Notes: generated by a model from the sequence alone, not told the origin. A DNA stretch of 33,896 bases from Hydrogenophaga sp. (GCA_020048405.1 JAIFMP010000162.1:1-33896); one strand, 5' to 3'. Positions 6,932 through 16,163 are shown, counted from the first letter of the stretch. Numbers and translations are program-made.

Positions 6932-7956
6932 AGTGAGTTCATTGCCCGTCCAAGGCCCGGCACAGGGCGTTTATCGAGCACCTTTAAAATTTCCGTGAGA
7001 CTAGCCCGTCGTGTCTTTTGAATTTCCCGGCGTTTTTTCCAAATCTTGGGGAGCGCATGAATAGCATCGTATTTGGCATGCCAGACCACCTGAAACTGAC
7101 CACTCAGCGCATAGCGCAGCACGCCAGCAATATTCAATGCCACATGCAGCGGCAAAAACAGCCAGAACAGTACCCCGGGCATATTTTTGACATACGTCCA
7201 CACAAGGTTGCGCTGCCCGTAGTAAACATAAAATGGACTACGCTTTCCTGTGGTTGCAGAGCCTACATGCAGCACCTCTGCGTCCGGCACAGACATGCAG
7301 CGAAAGCCGGCAAGACGGAGGCGAAAGCCTAGATCAACGTCTTCCATGTAACAGAAGAAATCTTCATCAAATCCACCCACCCGCCTCAAAGCATCCACCT
7401 TGTATAGCGCCGCAGCAGCACAGGGCGAGAAAACTTCCCAAGGTTCGTTGGGCTTGCTTCCTGCTAAAAGCCCCATTCCGCTCCGCCAAGCCATCCCGCT
7501 GACGTGGTAGCAATCGCCCTCTCCGTCAAGCACAGTTGGGCTAGCTGCTTGCAGCAACTTCGAACCAAAGACAGCGAAATCAGGATAACTAACCGCAGCC
7601 TCGATCATTTTCTCAAACCAATCAACAGCAGGAAGCGTATCGGGGTTGAGCAAGATGATCCAACACGCGCCTTTAACCAATTCCATACCTCGATTGTTGC
7701 CTGCCGCAAATCCAAGGTTAGAGGGGCTTTTTACGTAAGAGACATTGGGGTAGCCACCTGCGCGCTCAATTTGTTGATCCTCGGCATCACCATTGTCAAT
7801 AATTACGACACGAAAGCCAGGAGCGGTCTGGGCGGCTAACGCATCTAAACACCTGTACAGATGTTCCCAACAATTCCAGGCAACGATAATAATCGCGCAC
7901 TCACTGGGTAAAATTGCATAAGCTTTTGAAAGCGAAGGTTTTTGAATTCGCGTCAT
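6922..7956 (-). CDS. GT2-family glycosyltransferase (WbbL-like), second copy
   Basis: A 344-residue GT-A enzyme related to the next gene downstream. It shows CAIIIVAWNCWEH, VVIIDNGD, SNLGFAAGNNRG, IILLNPDTLP (DxD equivalent), SPCAAAALYKVDALRRVGGF and EDFFCYMEDVDLGFRLR. A C-terminal hydrophobic stretch (PGVLFWLFLPLHVALNIAGV) points to membrane association. It starts with ATGA overlapping the upstream stop. Paired with the following GT2, it probably builds the O-repeat backbone. Donor sugar unknown. Confidence 0.85.
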   Translation of the reverse strand: MTRIQKPSLSKAYAILPSECAIIIVAWNCWEHLYRCLDALAAQTAPGFRVVIIDNGDAEDQQIERAGGYPNVSYVKSPSNLGFAAGNNRGMELVKGACWIILLNPDTLPAVDWFEKMIEAAVSYPDFAVFGSKLLQAASPTVLDGEGDCYHVSGMAWRSGMGLLAGSKPNEPWEVFSPCAAAALYKVDALRRVGGFDEDFFCYMEDVDLGFRLRLAGFRCMSVPDAEVLHVGSATTGKRSPFYVYYGQRNLVWTYVKNMPGVLFWLFLPLHVALNIAGVLRYALSGQFQVVWHAKYDAIHALPKIWKKRREIQKTRRASLTEILKVLDKRPVPGLGRAMNSLWK

Positions 7957-9695
7957 GCACCATCACCAGAAGATGTCAGGTGATCAAACAAATTCAGCAA
8001 GCGCTCACCAGCTTTCCCATCAACAAGGCACAAATCACTCGCTGTCGCCATTTGCGCTTCATGAATTTTTGAATAAAACAACTGATCGTTGATCAATGCT
8101 CCTAGTACGCTTTCGTAATCAAGCATGGATTTAACTTCGCACACGCCTGCTAGGCATTTGTAGTCGTCATAATCATATTGATATGCGTCATAGTTAACTA
8201 CGGGGATTCCGCAAGAAATGCCCAGCCTAATCGTTGCAGAAGCAACGGCAACATAGACGTTAGCCAAGGGAACCAGGCGCTCAATCGGTTCATCAATAAT
8301 CGTCGCACCCAAGGCCGATAAACAGACAACATCCGCATGTTTAATTCTCGGATGCAGGTTAATTAGCACAGTGGCTTGGTTACCGCTCAAAGATGCGACT
8401 ACACCCACCATGAAGCGAATTAAATCTTCATAACTATCGAACTCGCACCCTCGGCGCTTACCGCCTCCAAATTGGTCAGGTGGCAAGCCAATCAAGATAA
8501 CTTTTTCTCTAATCAGCATGCCAAAACGCTCCCCTAATGCCCTGAGATGCAAATCTCGTTCCTTGAGCAATGCGAAAAGCCTGTCATCAGAAAGCGCGCC
8601 TGTGAAGCGAACCTTTTCTTTCTCAATTCCGGCACGGATGTAATAGTCAGACATGAAATGACTTTCAGCTGCAATCGCATCTGAATCCCCGCTATTGATC
8701 AGCCACGGAATGGCCGGAACCATATCAAAATGCTCGCAACCCAATATATGAGCTGGAGGCAATATCAGGCGACGGCCTTTATGCTCCAAAACCCAGTGCG
8801 GAAAAGCCCTTGCGAACAGTCGATTCCAGCCTTTGTTTGCTTGATAGGGCGGAATATCAAAAAACGCTTCAGCCCATTCGAGGGTATTGACAATCGTGAA
8901 CGGAACGATAACTGCGGGAGTGGCGCTTAAGTGAGCAGCCCGAATAACAAATTGGCTGTTGTAAAACAAATTGGCTTCCGGCAATACGATCAATACTGGC
9001 TTTTGACCTTGGATCAGCTTAGATGATTCTTCAAAAAACCTTTTCTGATCACTCAACCCACTAAACAGGCCATCACTAAAAAGACGAATCAACCGTTGAC
9101 GAAAACCAATTTCAGACGGCAACACCCGCCTAGTCGAGGAGTCCCATTCAGTCGCAAATGTGTGAAGTAAAAATCTCTGCAACCAGTTTCGATTGACAAG
9201 TGCGCTCTGACTCCCCTGTTGCACAGTTGGCTTGAAAGTAGCTTTCAAACTAAACAATGCTGAGCGTACTATCCCGTAAGCCCCAGCAACAAATCGCACG
9301 ACAGAAACCGCCATAGAAATCACATGACGGATTGCCGATACTAAGTCTGCTGGTGTTGGGAGAAACGGGAAAGTCCTTGCCAACCTGGTGTCAAGCCCCT
9401 TGTTCGGTAGCCAACGTGAGAGCCCCTTGTTCGGTAGCCAACGAGCAGTCGAGTCAGTACGCCAAGTACCTGTCAGATATTCGACCTTCGACAAGAAACG
9501 GTTCCCCGTCCAAATAAATGCCTCATGAGGCATTTGCTGGCAGTTGGCGTGGTTTTGATCGAAAACTGCGGATGGGTAGTAAACCATTACCGGCAGGTAC
9601 CGGCCAGACGATTGAAGCAGATCTGCCGCATCCATCATTACACGCAGATGGGTGGGTATGGTTATAAAAAGAAAAACTTCGGACACGTTCGACAT
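7953..9695 (-). CDS. Large GT-B-like surface-carbohydrate protein, probable glycosyltransferase
   Basis: A 580-residue protein with a GT-B-like layout. The N-terminal half starts FLFITIPTHLRVMMDAADLL and contains KPVLIVLPEANLFYNSQF; the C-terminal half has KVRFTGALSDDRLF, KVILIGLPPDQFGGG, ATVLINLHPRIK and a late ERLVPLANVYVAVASATIRL, GIPVVNYDAY segment like the donor site of capsule/teichoic-type transferases. I recognise the fold style rather than a named family. It joins the SGNH gene by TGATG and the next GT2 by ATGA. A 27-bp tandem duplication gives the repeated WLPNKGLSR. Base composition is more AT-rich than the flanking genes, suggesting separate acquisition. Confidence 0.55.
   Translation of the reverse strand: MSNVSEVFLFITIPTHLRVMMDAADLLQSSGRYLPVMVYYPSAVFDQNHANCQQMPHEAFIWTGNRFLSKVEYLTGTWRTDSTARWLPNKGLSRWLPNKGLDTRLARTFPFLPTPADLVSAIRHVISMAVSVVRFVAGAYGIVRSALFSLKATFKPTVQQGSQSALVNRNWLQRFLLHTFATEWDSSTRRVLPSEIGFRQRLIRLFSDGLFSGLSDQKRFFEESSKLIQGQKPVLIVLPEANLFYNSQFVIRAAHLSATPAVIVPFTIVNTLEWAEAFFDIPPYQANKGWNRLFARAFPHWVLEHKGRRLILPPAHILGCEHFDMVPAIPWLINSGDSDAIAAESHFMSDYYIRAGIEKEKVRFTGALSDDRLFALLKERDLHLRALGERFGMLIREKVILIGLPPDQFGGGKRRGCEFDSYEDLIRFMVGVVASLSGNQATVLINLHPRIKHADVVCLSALGATIIDEPIERLVPLANVYVAVASATIRLGISCGIPVVNYDAYQYDYDDYKCLAGVCEVKSMLDYESVLGALINDQLFYSKIHEAQMATASDLCLVDGKAGERLLNLFDHLTSSGDGA
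9394..9443. repeat. 27-bp tandem duplication inside the large GT-B-like gene
   Basis: Two identical 23-base copies (9394-9416 and 9421-9443) recur with a 27-base period, encoding WLPNKGL twice in frame. The unit is nine codons, so it could expand or contract without a frameshift. Confidence 0.8.
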
Positions 9696-10846
9696 CAGCT
9701 TGAAACTACAGAGGCATCATCAATGCATTGGCTTAAACACACTGCAAGTCGTTTAGTGCCGTGGTCGGTTAAGTGACAGATATCTGAAAAGAGTGTCTCG
9801 GCATTATTAAAGGAATCAAAATGGCTGTTAGCATCAGCAAACGTTAACTGATTCCGTAAGCATGATTCCTGAACAACAGCGCGCACCCGTTTGTGAACAG
9901 CCTGGTTCGCGTATAGCGGAATAGCGGAGATTCGCTCTATATCCGTTTGGACGCACTGATGTTCAACGGGCGAGAGAGGCTTGACTGTCCAACCGAGAAC
10001 AGGTTGCAATACAACCTGCACATTAATATCGGCAGATTTCCTAATCCAGCCCCAAGTTTGCAAAACATTTCTCATTAGAGGAAAAATTCGATCCAAATTC
10101 TTATTGAACTCAACCGGAGAAATAAGACTTGCATCTTCACCTTTTTGCACACGGCGCTCAAAAACTCTCTGGAGCCACTTAGTCCGGTGATAACGATCTT
10201 CCGCCCAATCAAGGAATGCTCTTTTTGCTTTTTCAGGCACACCGCCAATCACCTCGGCCCGATAACAATGCTGCTTGTAAAACGTTTCAACGGAGTGCAT
10301 GCCACCAGTTTCACCTGACCACAAATCCTCGGGTTGTGTGGCCAATGAGATATCGCATACGCCAGTAAGGATAATTATTTTTTTTGGCGGCGGGAGCAAG
10401 TGTTTGTGCGTGAGATAGACTGCCAGTTCCTGCTGCATCGTCGCCCCTCTGACAGAAAGGTTAATGCAGGGACTGTCTTCTGAGCCCAAAAAATGACCTA
10501 GGCTCTTACGATCTCCAGTCAACGACACACCAAAAGCCGAGCTGTTGCCCAGCAGCAAGGTACACTCGTTGTACATCGCACGTGCAGTTTTAAGATCGAT
10601 CAAGCGGCCAGATAAATCATACTGGTAACGGAACCCAAGCGAGTCTATATTCAATGATTTTGAATGGTACCCTGGCTGCCCAACTGATACTGCATATGGC
10701 GAATACAGATTCGGCTGAGCCGAATAGTCGGCTTGCCAAGGGAAATGCACGTACCGGGGATGAGGAGAACTCATTTTCCGCCCTACAGCTAAATTTTCTT
10801 GGCTATCAATTGCAGCATATATAGATCGTGACCAGTTTTTGGTCAC
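9695..10846 (-). CDS. SGNH/GDSL-hydrolase-like protein
   Basis: A 383-residue cytoplasmic-looking protein without an obvious signal peptide. Block I reads LLLGNSSAFG (Ser102 as candidate nucleophile in a GNS rather than GDS context), a GxxD-type block is ILTGVCDIS, and the C-terminal catalytic dyad appears as Asp355-x-x-His358 (SDICHLTDHG). Proteins of this kind occur in polysaccharide loci where they add, remove or sense acyl groups on sugars. The GTG at 10846 forms a GTGA overlap with the upstream methyltransferase-like gene and the stop overlaps the next ATG by one base. Acyl transfer or hydrolysis on the glycan is inferred. Confidence 0.6.
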   Translation of the reverse strand: MTKNWSRSIYAAIDSQENLAVGRKMSSPHPRYVHFPWQADYSAQPNLYSPYAVSVGQPGYHSKSLNIDSLGFRYQYDLSGRLIDLKTARAMYNECTLLLGNSSAFGVSLTGDRKSLGHFLGSEDSPCINLSVRGATMQQELAVYLTHKHLLPPPKKIIILTGVCDISLATQPEDLWSGETGGMHSVETFYKQHCYRAEVIGGVPEKAKRAFLDWAEDRYHRTKWLQRVFERRVQKGEDASLISPVEFNKNLDRIFPLMRNVLQTWGWIRKSADINVQVVLQPVLGWTVKPLSPVEHQCVQTDIERISAIPLYANQAVHKRVRAVVQESCLRNQLTFADANSHFDSFNNAETLFSDICHLTDHGTKRLAVCLSQCIDDASVVSS

Positions 10847-11667
10847 GCAACCGAGTAGTACTGTATTTCAAAACCAGCGGCCTCCAACATTGCCTTGTAG
10901 TTATGTATTAGGCAAAGATGGCTTTGCATTTTTGATAAGGTGGATGGTATCTTTTGCAAATAGACTGGAAGAGAACGATCAGCAGCCAACACATCCGGAT
11001 TGTTATAAAAGCCGTAGGGGTCTGCGAATATTGGTTCGTTAAATACTACATAACGAGCCTTCTGAGCAAAGATCGAGATATAGTGTCTTAACTCCGGATT
11101 TGTGATTGTTGTGGCCGCAGAAGACATGAAATAAACATCAGAAACTAATTTTCCACTCTCAATAAGATCCAAAGCGTAGCCAGAAACAAACTGAAGATTC
11201 TTTTCATCAAAGTCTGAATTAACTTCAGCAAGATCGGGTTGGAAATCGACTCCAATAAATTTAACATCGGGAAACCGCTCGGCCATCACATGATCAGCAA
11301 AAGCGTAGTTAACCCCAATGTTTGCAACGGTTCGAACACTTTGATCTGCATTTAGCAAACGCTCGATAAGCGGAATGACCTGTCCTTGCAAAGTCATGTG
11401 GATCGGTGTGTCAGCGAAGTATTTGCGACGATAATCAAGATCCCATACTTCACACATGTATTTAGTTATGTGCTGAATGTCTTCGTCACTTAACCTTGTT
11501 CTATGAACTCTCTCGGCATAAATTTTTTCATTCTCCATCTGTGCCAGATGTGGTTGATAAACTACATTATCTACATAGTTAAACAACGAGCCGATTAGCA
11601 GCTTAATATGGCGCACAAAACCTCTCGCAGTATTTGCAAGACTTGATAAAGAGTTATTTTTTAACAT
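10843..11667 (-). CDS. Methyltransferase-like protein (class I SAM fold suspected)
   Basis: A 274-residue protein whose middle reads VRTVANIGVNYAFADHVMAE and then VKFIGVDFQPDLAEVN, resembling motif I and the acidic end of strand 2 of class I methyltransferases. The sequence ANIGVNY replaces the usual GxGxG. Later strands (DVYFMSSAATTI, ARYVVFNEPIF) fit the fold. Position directly after wzt is notable: in ABC-exported O-antigens a methyltransferase often caps the non-reducing end, and that cap is what the Wzt C-terminal domain binds. ATG at 11667 with an AGGAA ribosome site. Could instead be another Rossmann sugar-modifying enzyme. Confidence 0.5.
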   Translation of the reverse strand: MLKNNSLSSLANTARGFVRHIKLLIGSLFNYVDNVVYQPHLAQMENEKIYAERVHRTRLSDEDIQHITKYMCEVWDLDYRRKYFADTPIHMTLQGQVIPLIERLLNADQSVRTVANIGVNYAFADHVMAERFPDVKFIGVDFQPDLAEVNSDFDEKNLQFVSGYALDLIESGKLVSDVYFMSSAATTITNPELRHYISIFAQKARYVVFNEPIFADPYGFYNNPDVLAADRSLPVYLQKIPSTLSKMQSHLCLIHNYKAMLEAAGFEIQYYSVA

Positions 11668-11728
11668 TGATATTTCCTGAATTATTGATTTGCAAAATTG
11701 CCGCCATGTGGTTTATCTATCGGAGAAA

Positions 11729-13168
11729 CTACTTTATTTTCGTCACTTCCCAATTTAGCTTCGGCCTAATTGCACTTTCAAACCATGGCCTCGTCCAGTT
11801 ACCGCGAACACCAGAAGAACTCATATCATCGGTTATATAAAATCTAAGTGCATTGCTGACTGAAACGTAATGCGCCGATGAGGGACCGTTGCAAAGTAGA
11901 ACCTCAACGTTATAAACACCCTCGTTCAACAAAGGGCTATGTATCTCGCAGCGCTCTATATAACAGCCTGCTTTTCGAACACTGTTAGAAACAACCAAAT
12001 TATCCATTGAAAAGAAAATTCGATGCCCCGTCAGGGAATCAATATAAATGTGTGCATTAATTGGCCATTTTTCTTCTGTGACCTCAAATTCAATCTCTAT
12101 GTACACTGCTTCTTTGACGTCAAATCTGTCGCGCTTGTCCCCTAGAGAATCGGCAACCGTAGCTCTCAATAATTTCGCACAGGTATCTAGTAAAGGTTGC
12201 TCGCCATCTCTCCAAATCACTTCGCACTTATCTGCATCCCCATCAGTTAAATACTCAGTAGTTACATCTAGAGTATTCCCAAGATCGGAAAATGAAATAC
12301 TTGACTTGGCATCATCCTCTTCGTAACCAGTTGGTTTCTCTAATGCATGGCGATGTGATCCAATTTGCTTTCCGGAAAGTTGTCCGTGATTGAGCAGCAA
12401 TCCGTGCGAACAAAGTTTTCTAACAGCATCCATGTCGTGACTTACGAAAAGCAAAGTACGCCCACGGCCGGATACTTCCAACATTTTATCTAGACACTTT
12501 TTCTGAAAACCAGCATCACCAACGGCCAAGACTTCATCGACAATTAATATTTCTGATTCAAGATGTGCAGCAACTGAAAAAGCGAGTCGCATATACATAC
12601 CGGATGAGTAGCGCTTGATTGGTGTATCAATTTGCGACCCCAATTCCGAAAAATCGACAATTTCATCGTATATTTGACGTATTGCCTTGGAAGACATGCC
12701 ATTAATCTTGGCATTGAGAATAATATTCTCTCTACCAGACAAATCTGGATGAAAGCCTGTGCCCACTTCCAGTAAACTGACCAGACGTCCACGAAAACGG
12801 AACTGCCCCGCACTAGGAGTGGTAATGCGCGACAAGATTTTTAATAGCGTGCTTTTGCCAGAACCATTCTTGCCTACTATGCCGACCCGTTCGCCTTCTT
12901 TGATCTCAAAAGACACGTCCCGCAATGCCCAGAAGTGCCCCTCAGGGCAGCCTTCTTGCTGCTCTGGTGTTAAGACCAGATGCGCACTCGGGTTGCTTGG
13001 TTCGTGATGTATGGGTAGGGCAATAGGTGTATTAGCACCACTGATTCGACGAGCCAGTGAGGCAAACTTTTGCTCTACGATTTGATACACGCTGTCAAAC
13101 GCAGGCTTAACAGCTGTCCCCATACGGTACTGCTTTGACAGGTTTTCAACCTGAATGGCCCAACTCAT
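11729..13168 (-). CDS. wzt: O-antigen/polysaccharide ABC transporter ATPase Wzt with C-terminal glycan-binding region
   Basis: A 479-residue ABC ATPase that powers export of the completed lipid-linked polysaccharide. Walker A is GKNGSGKST (99-107), the signature YSSGMYMRL (187-195), Walker B ILIVDE (207-212) and the H-loop His244 (FVSHD). The insertion near residues 50-78 before FWALRDVSF is typical of Wzt/TagH proteins. After about residue 310 a beta-rich region with CEVIWRDGE, AVYIEIEFEV and NAHIYIDSLTGHRIFFSMDN matches the Wzt C-terminal domain that recognises the terminal sugar modification. The ATG at 13168 overlaps the wzm stop (ATGA). It implies ABC-dependent rather than Wzx/Wzy export. 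Confidence 0.92.
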   Translation of the reverse strand: MSWAIQVENLSKQYRMGTAVKPAFDSVYQIVEQKFASLARRISGANTPIALPIHHEPSNPSAHLVLTPEQQEGCPEGHFWALRDVSFEIKEGERVGIVGKNGSGKSTLLKILSRITTPSAGQFRFRGRLVSLLEVGTGFHPDLSGRENIILNAKINGMSSKAIRQIYDEIVDFSELGSQIDTPIKRYSSGMYMRLAFSVAAHLESEILIVDEVLAVGDAGFQKKCLDKMLEVSGRGRTLLFVSHDMDAVRKLCSHGLLLNHGQLSGKQIGSHRHALEKPTGYEEDDAKSSISFSDLGNTLDVTTEYLTDGDADKCEVIWRDGEQPLLDTCAKLLRATVADSLGDKRDRFDVKEAVYIEIEFEVTEEKWPINAHIYIDSLTGHRIFFSMDNLVVSNSVRKAGCYIERCEIHSPLLNEGVYNVEVLLCNGPSSAHYVSVSNALRFYITDDMSSSGVRGNWTRPWFESAIRPKLNWEVTKIK

Positions 13169-13986
13169 AATACGTCCACCATGTCTTGGCCCTTACGCAT
13201 AAAGAGGAATGCGCCTGCTGCAAGAAAAGCAATAGACACCAGTAGCGCATAAATCACCAATATCCAGTCGGGCCCGTGCCCGTTTAGCAGTGACCGGTAG
13301 GTTGTGATCACAATGGCAAAAGGATTAACTTTGAACAGCCAGAGTGCCCAGCTTGGCGCAACAGAAACCGGGTACATGATTGGATTTGCAAAGTAGTAGA
13401 GCTGAATCACCAGAGGAATGATGTGCTTCACATCTCGATAACGAGCGTTGTAGGGTGCTAGCAGCAAACCAAGCCCTAGCGCCCACGCCATCTGGATAAA
13501 GAGAAGAAGCGGCATGACCAAGATGAACTCGACTGTAAGCAGCGAGAAGTACATGGCGAATATTACCGCCACGACATATCCAACCAGGAAGTCAACCGTG
13601 CCATTTAGCGCGTAGGACGCACCAATGACTAGTCGGGGAAAGTAGATTTTACTGATCAGACCCGAATGCGCTTCAAGTGATGAAATAGTCTGGTTTAGCA
13701 CAGCAATAAAGGCATACCAAGGAACAATCGCGACTAGATAGAACATTAAATAAGGCAGACCATCCGAAGGCACTTTGATCATGAGGCCAAAAACAAAGGT
13801 CATCACGCCGACAGTAATCAATGGCGTCATCACCACCCACAGTGGCCCGAAAATTGTCTGAAAATATTTAACCTTAAGGTCTCGCGCGGAAAACGCCCAA
13901 ATGAGCCCACGATAATGCCAAAGCTCCGTTAGAAGCTGAATTACTGAGAGTGGCTTACCAGCCGCTATTGTTGTTATTTTTGACAT
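13165..13986 (-). CDS. wzm: O-antigen/polysaccharide ABC transporter permease Wzm
   Basis: A 273-residue ABC-2 type permease with about six membrane segments. The N-terminal amphipathic stretch is followed by FSARDLKVKYFQTIFGPLWV, the family hallmark; later motifs are GLISKIYFPRLVIG and APYNARYRDVKHIIPLVIQL with the FANPIMYP segment. It forms the channel with Wzt in the inner membrane. It overlaps the upstream polysialyltransferase-like gene by 13 bases and wzt by four. Length is normal for the family. Confidence 0.92.
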   Translation of the reverse strand: MSKITTIAAGKPLSVIQLLTELWHYRGLIWAFSARDLKVKYFQTIFGPLWVVMTPLITVGVMTFVFGLMIKVPSDGLPYLMFYLVAIVPWYAFIAVLNQTISSLEAHSGLISKIYFPRLVIGASYALNGTVDFLVGYVVAVIFAMYFSLLTVEFILVMPLLLFIQMAWALGLGLLLAPYNARYRDVKHIIPLVIQLYYFANPIMYPVSVAPSWALWLFKVNPFAIVITTYRSLLNGHGPDWILVIYALLVSIAFLAAGAFLFMRKGQDMVDVL

Positions 13987-15203
13987 ATCAATGCCTCCGA
14001 CTGCTTTCCACTTAAACGCCTTGCGATATCAATTTGTTGCAAGTACAGCGCATTACTTTCACGCATCCATAAGCGTGTCTCTTCAGGAAAAAACATATTA
14101 ATCAAGGTGTCATTCATCGCGTGAAGAACGGCACTTCCATAAAGGTATAGCAATGAAACCGATGAGTATGAAAAAGAGATGATTTTGTAGTTTTTCGCCA
14201 ACGATGGCATAGTCTCTATCGGGATCTCATCATTTGTGACAACTACCGTGTCGTAGTGGGCAGATAGTGCTTGCTTAATAAGTTCAATCTTTTCGGGTTG
14301 GGATACAGGGTGCGCTTTGAGAATAACTTTGCTTCCCGGCAAAATATGTAGACGTGCAGCTTCAACATACAAGGCGCATTCTTTGATCTCAGAAGTCAGG
14401 CGCGATTCAGAGTACGACCCCAAAAGCATGACCACACTCGAGTTTGCCTCTCCCTCGCCACAACACTTCAGCTTGATCAGATATCGTTCCGCCGATCTGG
14501 ACAGACAATCGAGCACATGAATCAGGGATTCGTGATCAACGGTCTGCACCTTCTTGCCAGCAAGAAAGTCACCGCCCGGATCACATGGCAGGACAAGCGC
14601 TGCGTATTCGGCATCCAGACGAAGCCTGCGCATGGGCAGTGTCCAGGTTCTTTTTATCCGAAACAGCAGATTGCGAATAGTCTGTATTGGTCGACTGAAT
14701 GCTTCAACAGCACCAACTGGGTAGGTTTGGTCTGTAAAGTAATCGTTGCTATAGACCACGCCGAGCGCATCACCAAAACAAACGCGTGAGGCGTTTGGAT
14801 ATGCTTGCATCGCCGACTGCGCAATGAAATCGGCACTGATGTCATGCGCGTAATACACCGCAGCAAAGGCGCTTTGCCCAAACTTGCCCCGTAGATAGTC
14901 GGCTTTTCTCATTACTCGCGAGTTGTGCGAGAGGTGAGACTTGACTTCGTCTTGCTCAGGGAAGAAAAGCGTTGCCCATGGGAAACCTACAAGCAACACC
15001 TTGAATGCTTGCAAACGTCTCTCTCGCGTCTTATGTTCAGTCGCCGGATGACTCCATACGAGAACTGTTAAGGGTGCTTTCGCATCCGTCCCACAATGAC
15101 GCCTGAAGCTCACCACTGCTGCCAGTCCTGGCAACAGCTGCTGAGGGTAGTAGAGACAAAGCAAAGAGCTATCGCTGTCTCGTTGAGATTCAGATCCGTT
15201 CAA
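13974..15203 (-). CDS. Polysialyltransferase-like glycosyltransferase, candidate nonulosonic acid transferase
   Basis: A 409-residue protein showing three short signatures shared by bacterial sialyl- and polysialyltransferases (GT38/GT52-like, PF07388 type). These are a D/E-x-G region FGDALGVVYSNDYF (143-156), the HP motif ILKAHPVS (294-301) and a serine motif SFSYSSVSLLYL (343-354). In those enzymes the HP and Ser motifs bind CMP-sugar. With a full CMP-legionaminic acid route upstream and no other sialyltransferase-type gene, it is the best candidate to transfer the nonulosonate. The start is a TTG at 15203 with GGGAAG six bases upstream; it lies three bases after the previous stop. Confidence 0.65.
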   Translation of the reverse strand: MNGSESQRDSDSSLLCLYYPQQLLPGLAAVVSFRRHCGTDAKAPLTVLVWSHPATEHKTRERRLQAFKVLLVGFPWATLFFPEQDEVKSHLSHNSRVMRKADYLRGKFGQSAFAAVYYAHDISADFIAQSAMQAYPNASRVCFGDALGVVYSNDYFTDQTYPVGAVEAFSRPIQTIRNLLFRIKRTWTLPMRRLRLDAEYAALVLPCDPGGDFLAGKKVQTVDHESLIHVLDCLSRSAERYLIKLKCCGEGEANSSVVMLLGSYSESRLTSEIKECALYVEAARLHILPGSKVILKAHPVSQPEKIELIKQALSAHYDTVVVTNDEIPIETMPSLAKNYKIISFSYSSVSLLYLYGSAVLHAMNDTLINMFFPEETRLWMRESNALYLQQIDIARRLSGKQSEALICQK

Positions 15204-15206
15204 CAG

Positions 15207-16163
15207 TTACTTCCCGTCACCACGAATTCTGAGATACCAATCAAGCATCTCCACCTGGTCTGAAATTGTCGGCAGCAGATCAGTGCGTTCACCAACTAAA
15301 GCCTCTACCTGCTTGTAAAGGCCGGGTTTGAAATCTTTATCTAGACTGTCGTCAATTTCCACCGCCTCGACTGCCACGCTGCCGATCTTTTGAATTTGGA
15401 GTTTTTCGAGGGGGCGAAATATGAGTCGGTGCTTACGCGTCAGAATCTCAACACTAAAGCGTCCGGGAGCTTCCCAATTGGCCTGATATGAAAAAATAGC
15501 ACCGTCAGTAGTCCGCCCCGCGCCTGCAAAAACAGATGCAATCGGGTGCCAGTCAAGCCGCCCCGTCGAATACGCTGACAATTCTTTTGGCAGGCCGCCG
15601 AGGTAGAAGGCCAAATCAATTACGTGTGTCGAGTTGGATAGGAACCACTGCTCTTTAACGCCTTCCTCTTTCTCGATGGCGGAAATAACATGGCCCCACT
15701 CCGTGAACTCGAAGTTGAAGGATGTAACACCACCATCTTCTTGGATTATTTTTCTGGCCGCTTCAACGGCGGCGTAAAAGCGCCGGTTATAGCCAACATA
15801 AACCGCAGCGCCAGTCTCCTTTGCTTTCGCATGCACTGAACGAATGTCGGCGGCATCATGGCCGCCGGGTTTTTCAAGGAGCAAATGACGGACACCGCGG
15901 TCCATCAGCGTTTTTGCAGTAGCACCAATCCATTTTTCACCAACAGCTACGACAGCACGCTCGGGCAACTTATTCGATGTGTCGGCCAACCATGCATCGA
16001 TCCCACCAATTGAGACGGGCAGGCCGGTTTCTGCAGTGAACTTTTCAGCAGAAGACTTTCCTCTCCCCACGACAACCGAGGTAATTCCAAGTGATTTGAA
16101 TACCTTTGCATATTCAACGGCCATCGGGCCGGAGCCGACAAGCAGTATGGTGGATTGACTCAT
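15207..16163 (-). CDS. Gfo/Idh/MocA-family oxidoreductase (second of two)
   Basis: A 318-residue NAD(P)-dependent oxidoreductase with an N-terminal Rossmann motif (ILLVGSGPMAVEYAK) and the family EKP motif (Glu97-Lys98-Pro99, LLLEKPGGHD) where Lys is catalytic. The C-terminal alpha/beta domain contains YVGYNRRFYAAVE and the THVIDLAFYLGG helix. Family members oxidise or reduce sugar hydroxyls, often on sugar nucleotides. Together with the preceding paralogue it may modify the nonulosonate, its precursor or another repeat sugar; the substrate is not evident. A 62-base gap separates it from the first copy, the longest or equal longest gap in this part of the operon. Confidence 0.75.
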   Translation of the reverse strand: MSQSTILLVGSGPMAVEYAKVFKSLGITSVVVGRGKSSAEKFTAETGLPVSIGGIDAWLADTSNKLPERAVVAVGEKWIGATAKTLMDRGVRHLLLEKPGGHDAADIRSVHAKAKETGAAVYVGYNRRFYAAVEAARKIIQEDGGVTSFNFEFTEWGHVISAIEKEEGVKEQWFLSNSTHVIDLAFYLGGLPKELSAYSTGRLDWHPIASVFAGAGRTTDGAIFSYQANWEAPGRFSVEILTRKHRLIFRPLEKLQIQKIGSVAVEAVEIDDSLDKDFKPGLYKQVEALVGERTDLLPTISDQVEMLDWYLRIRGDGK

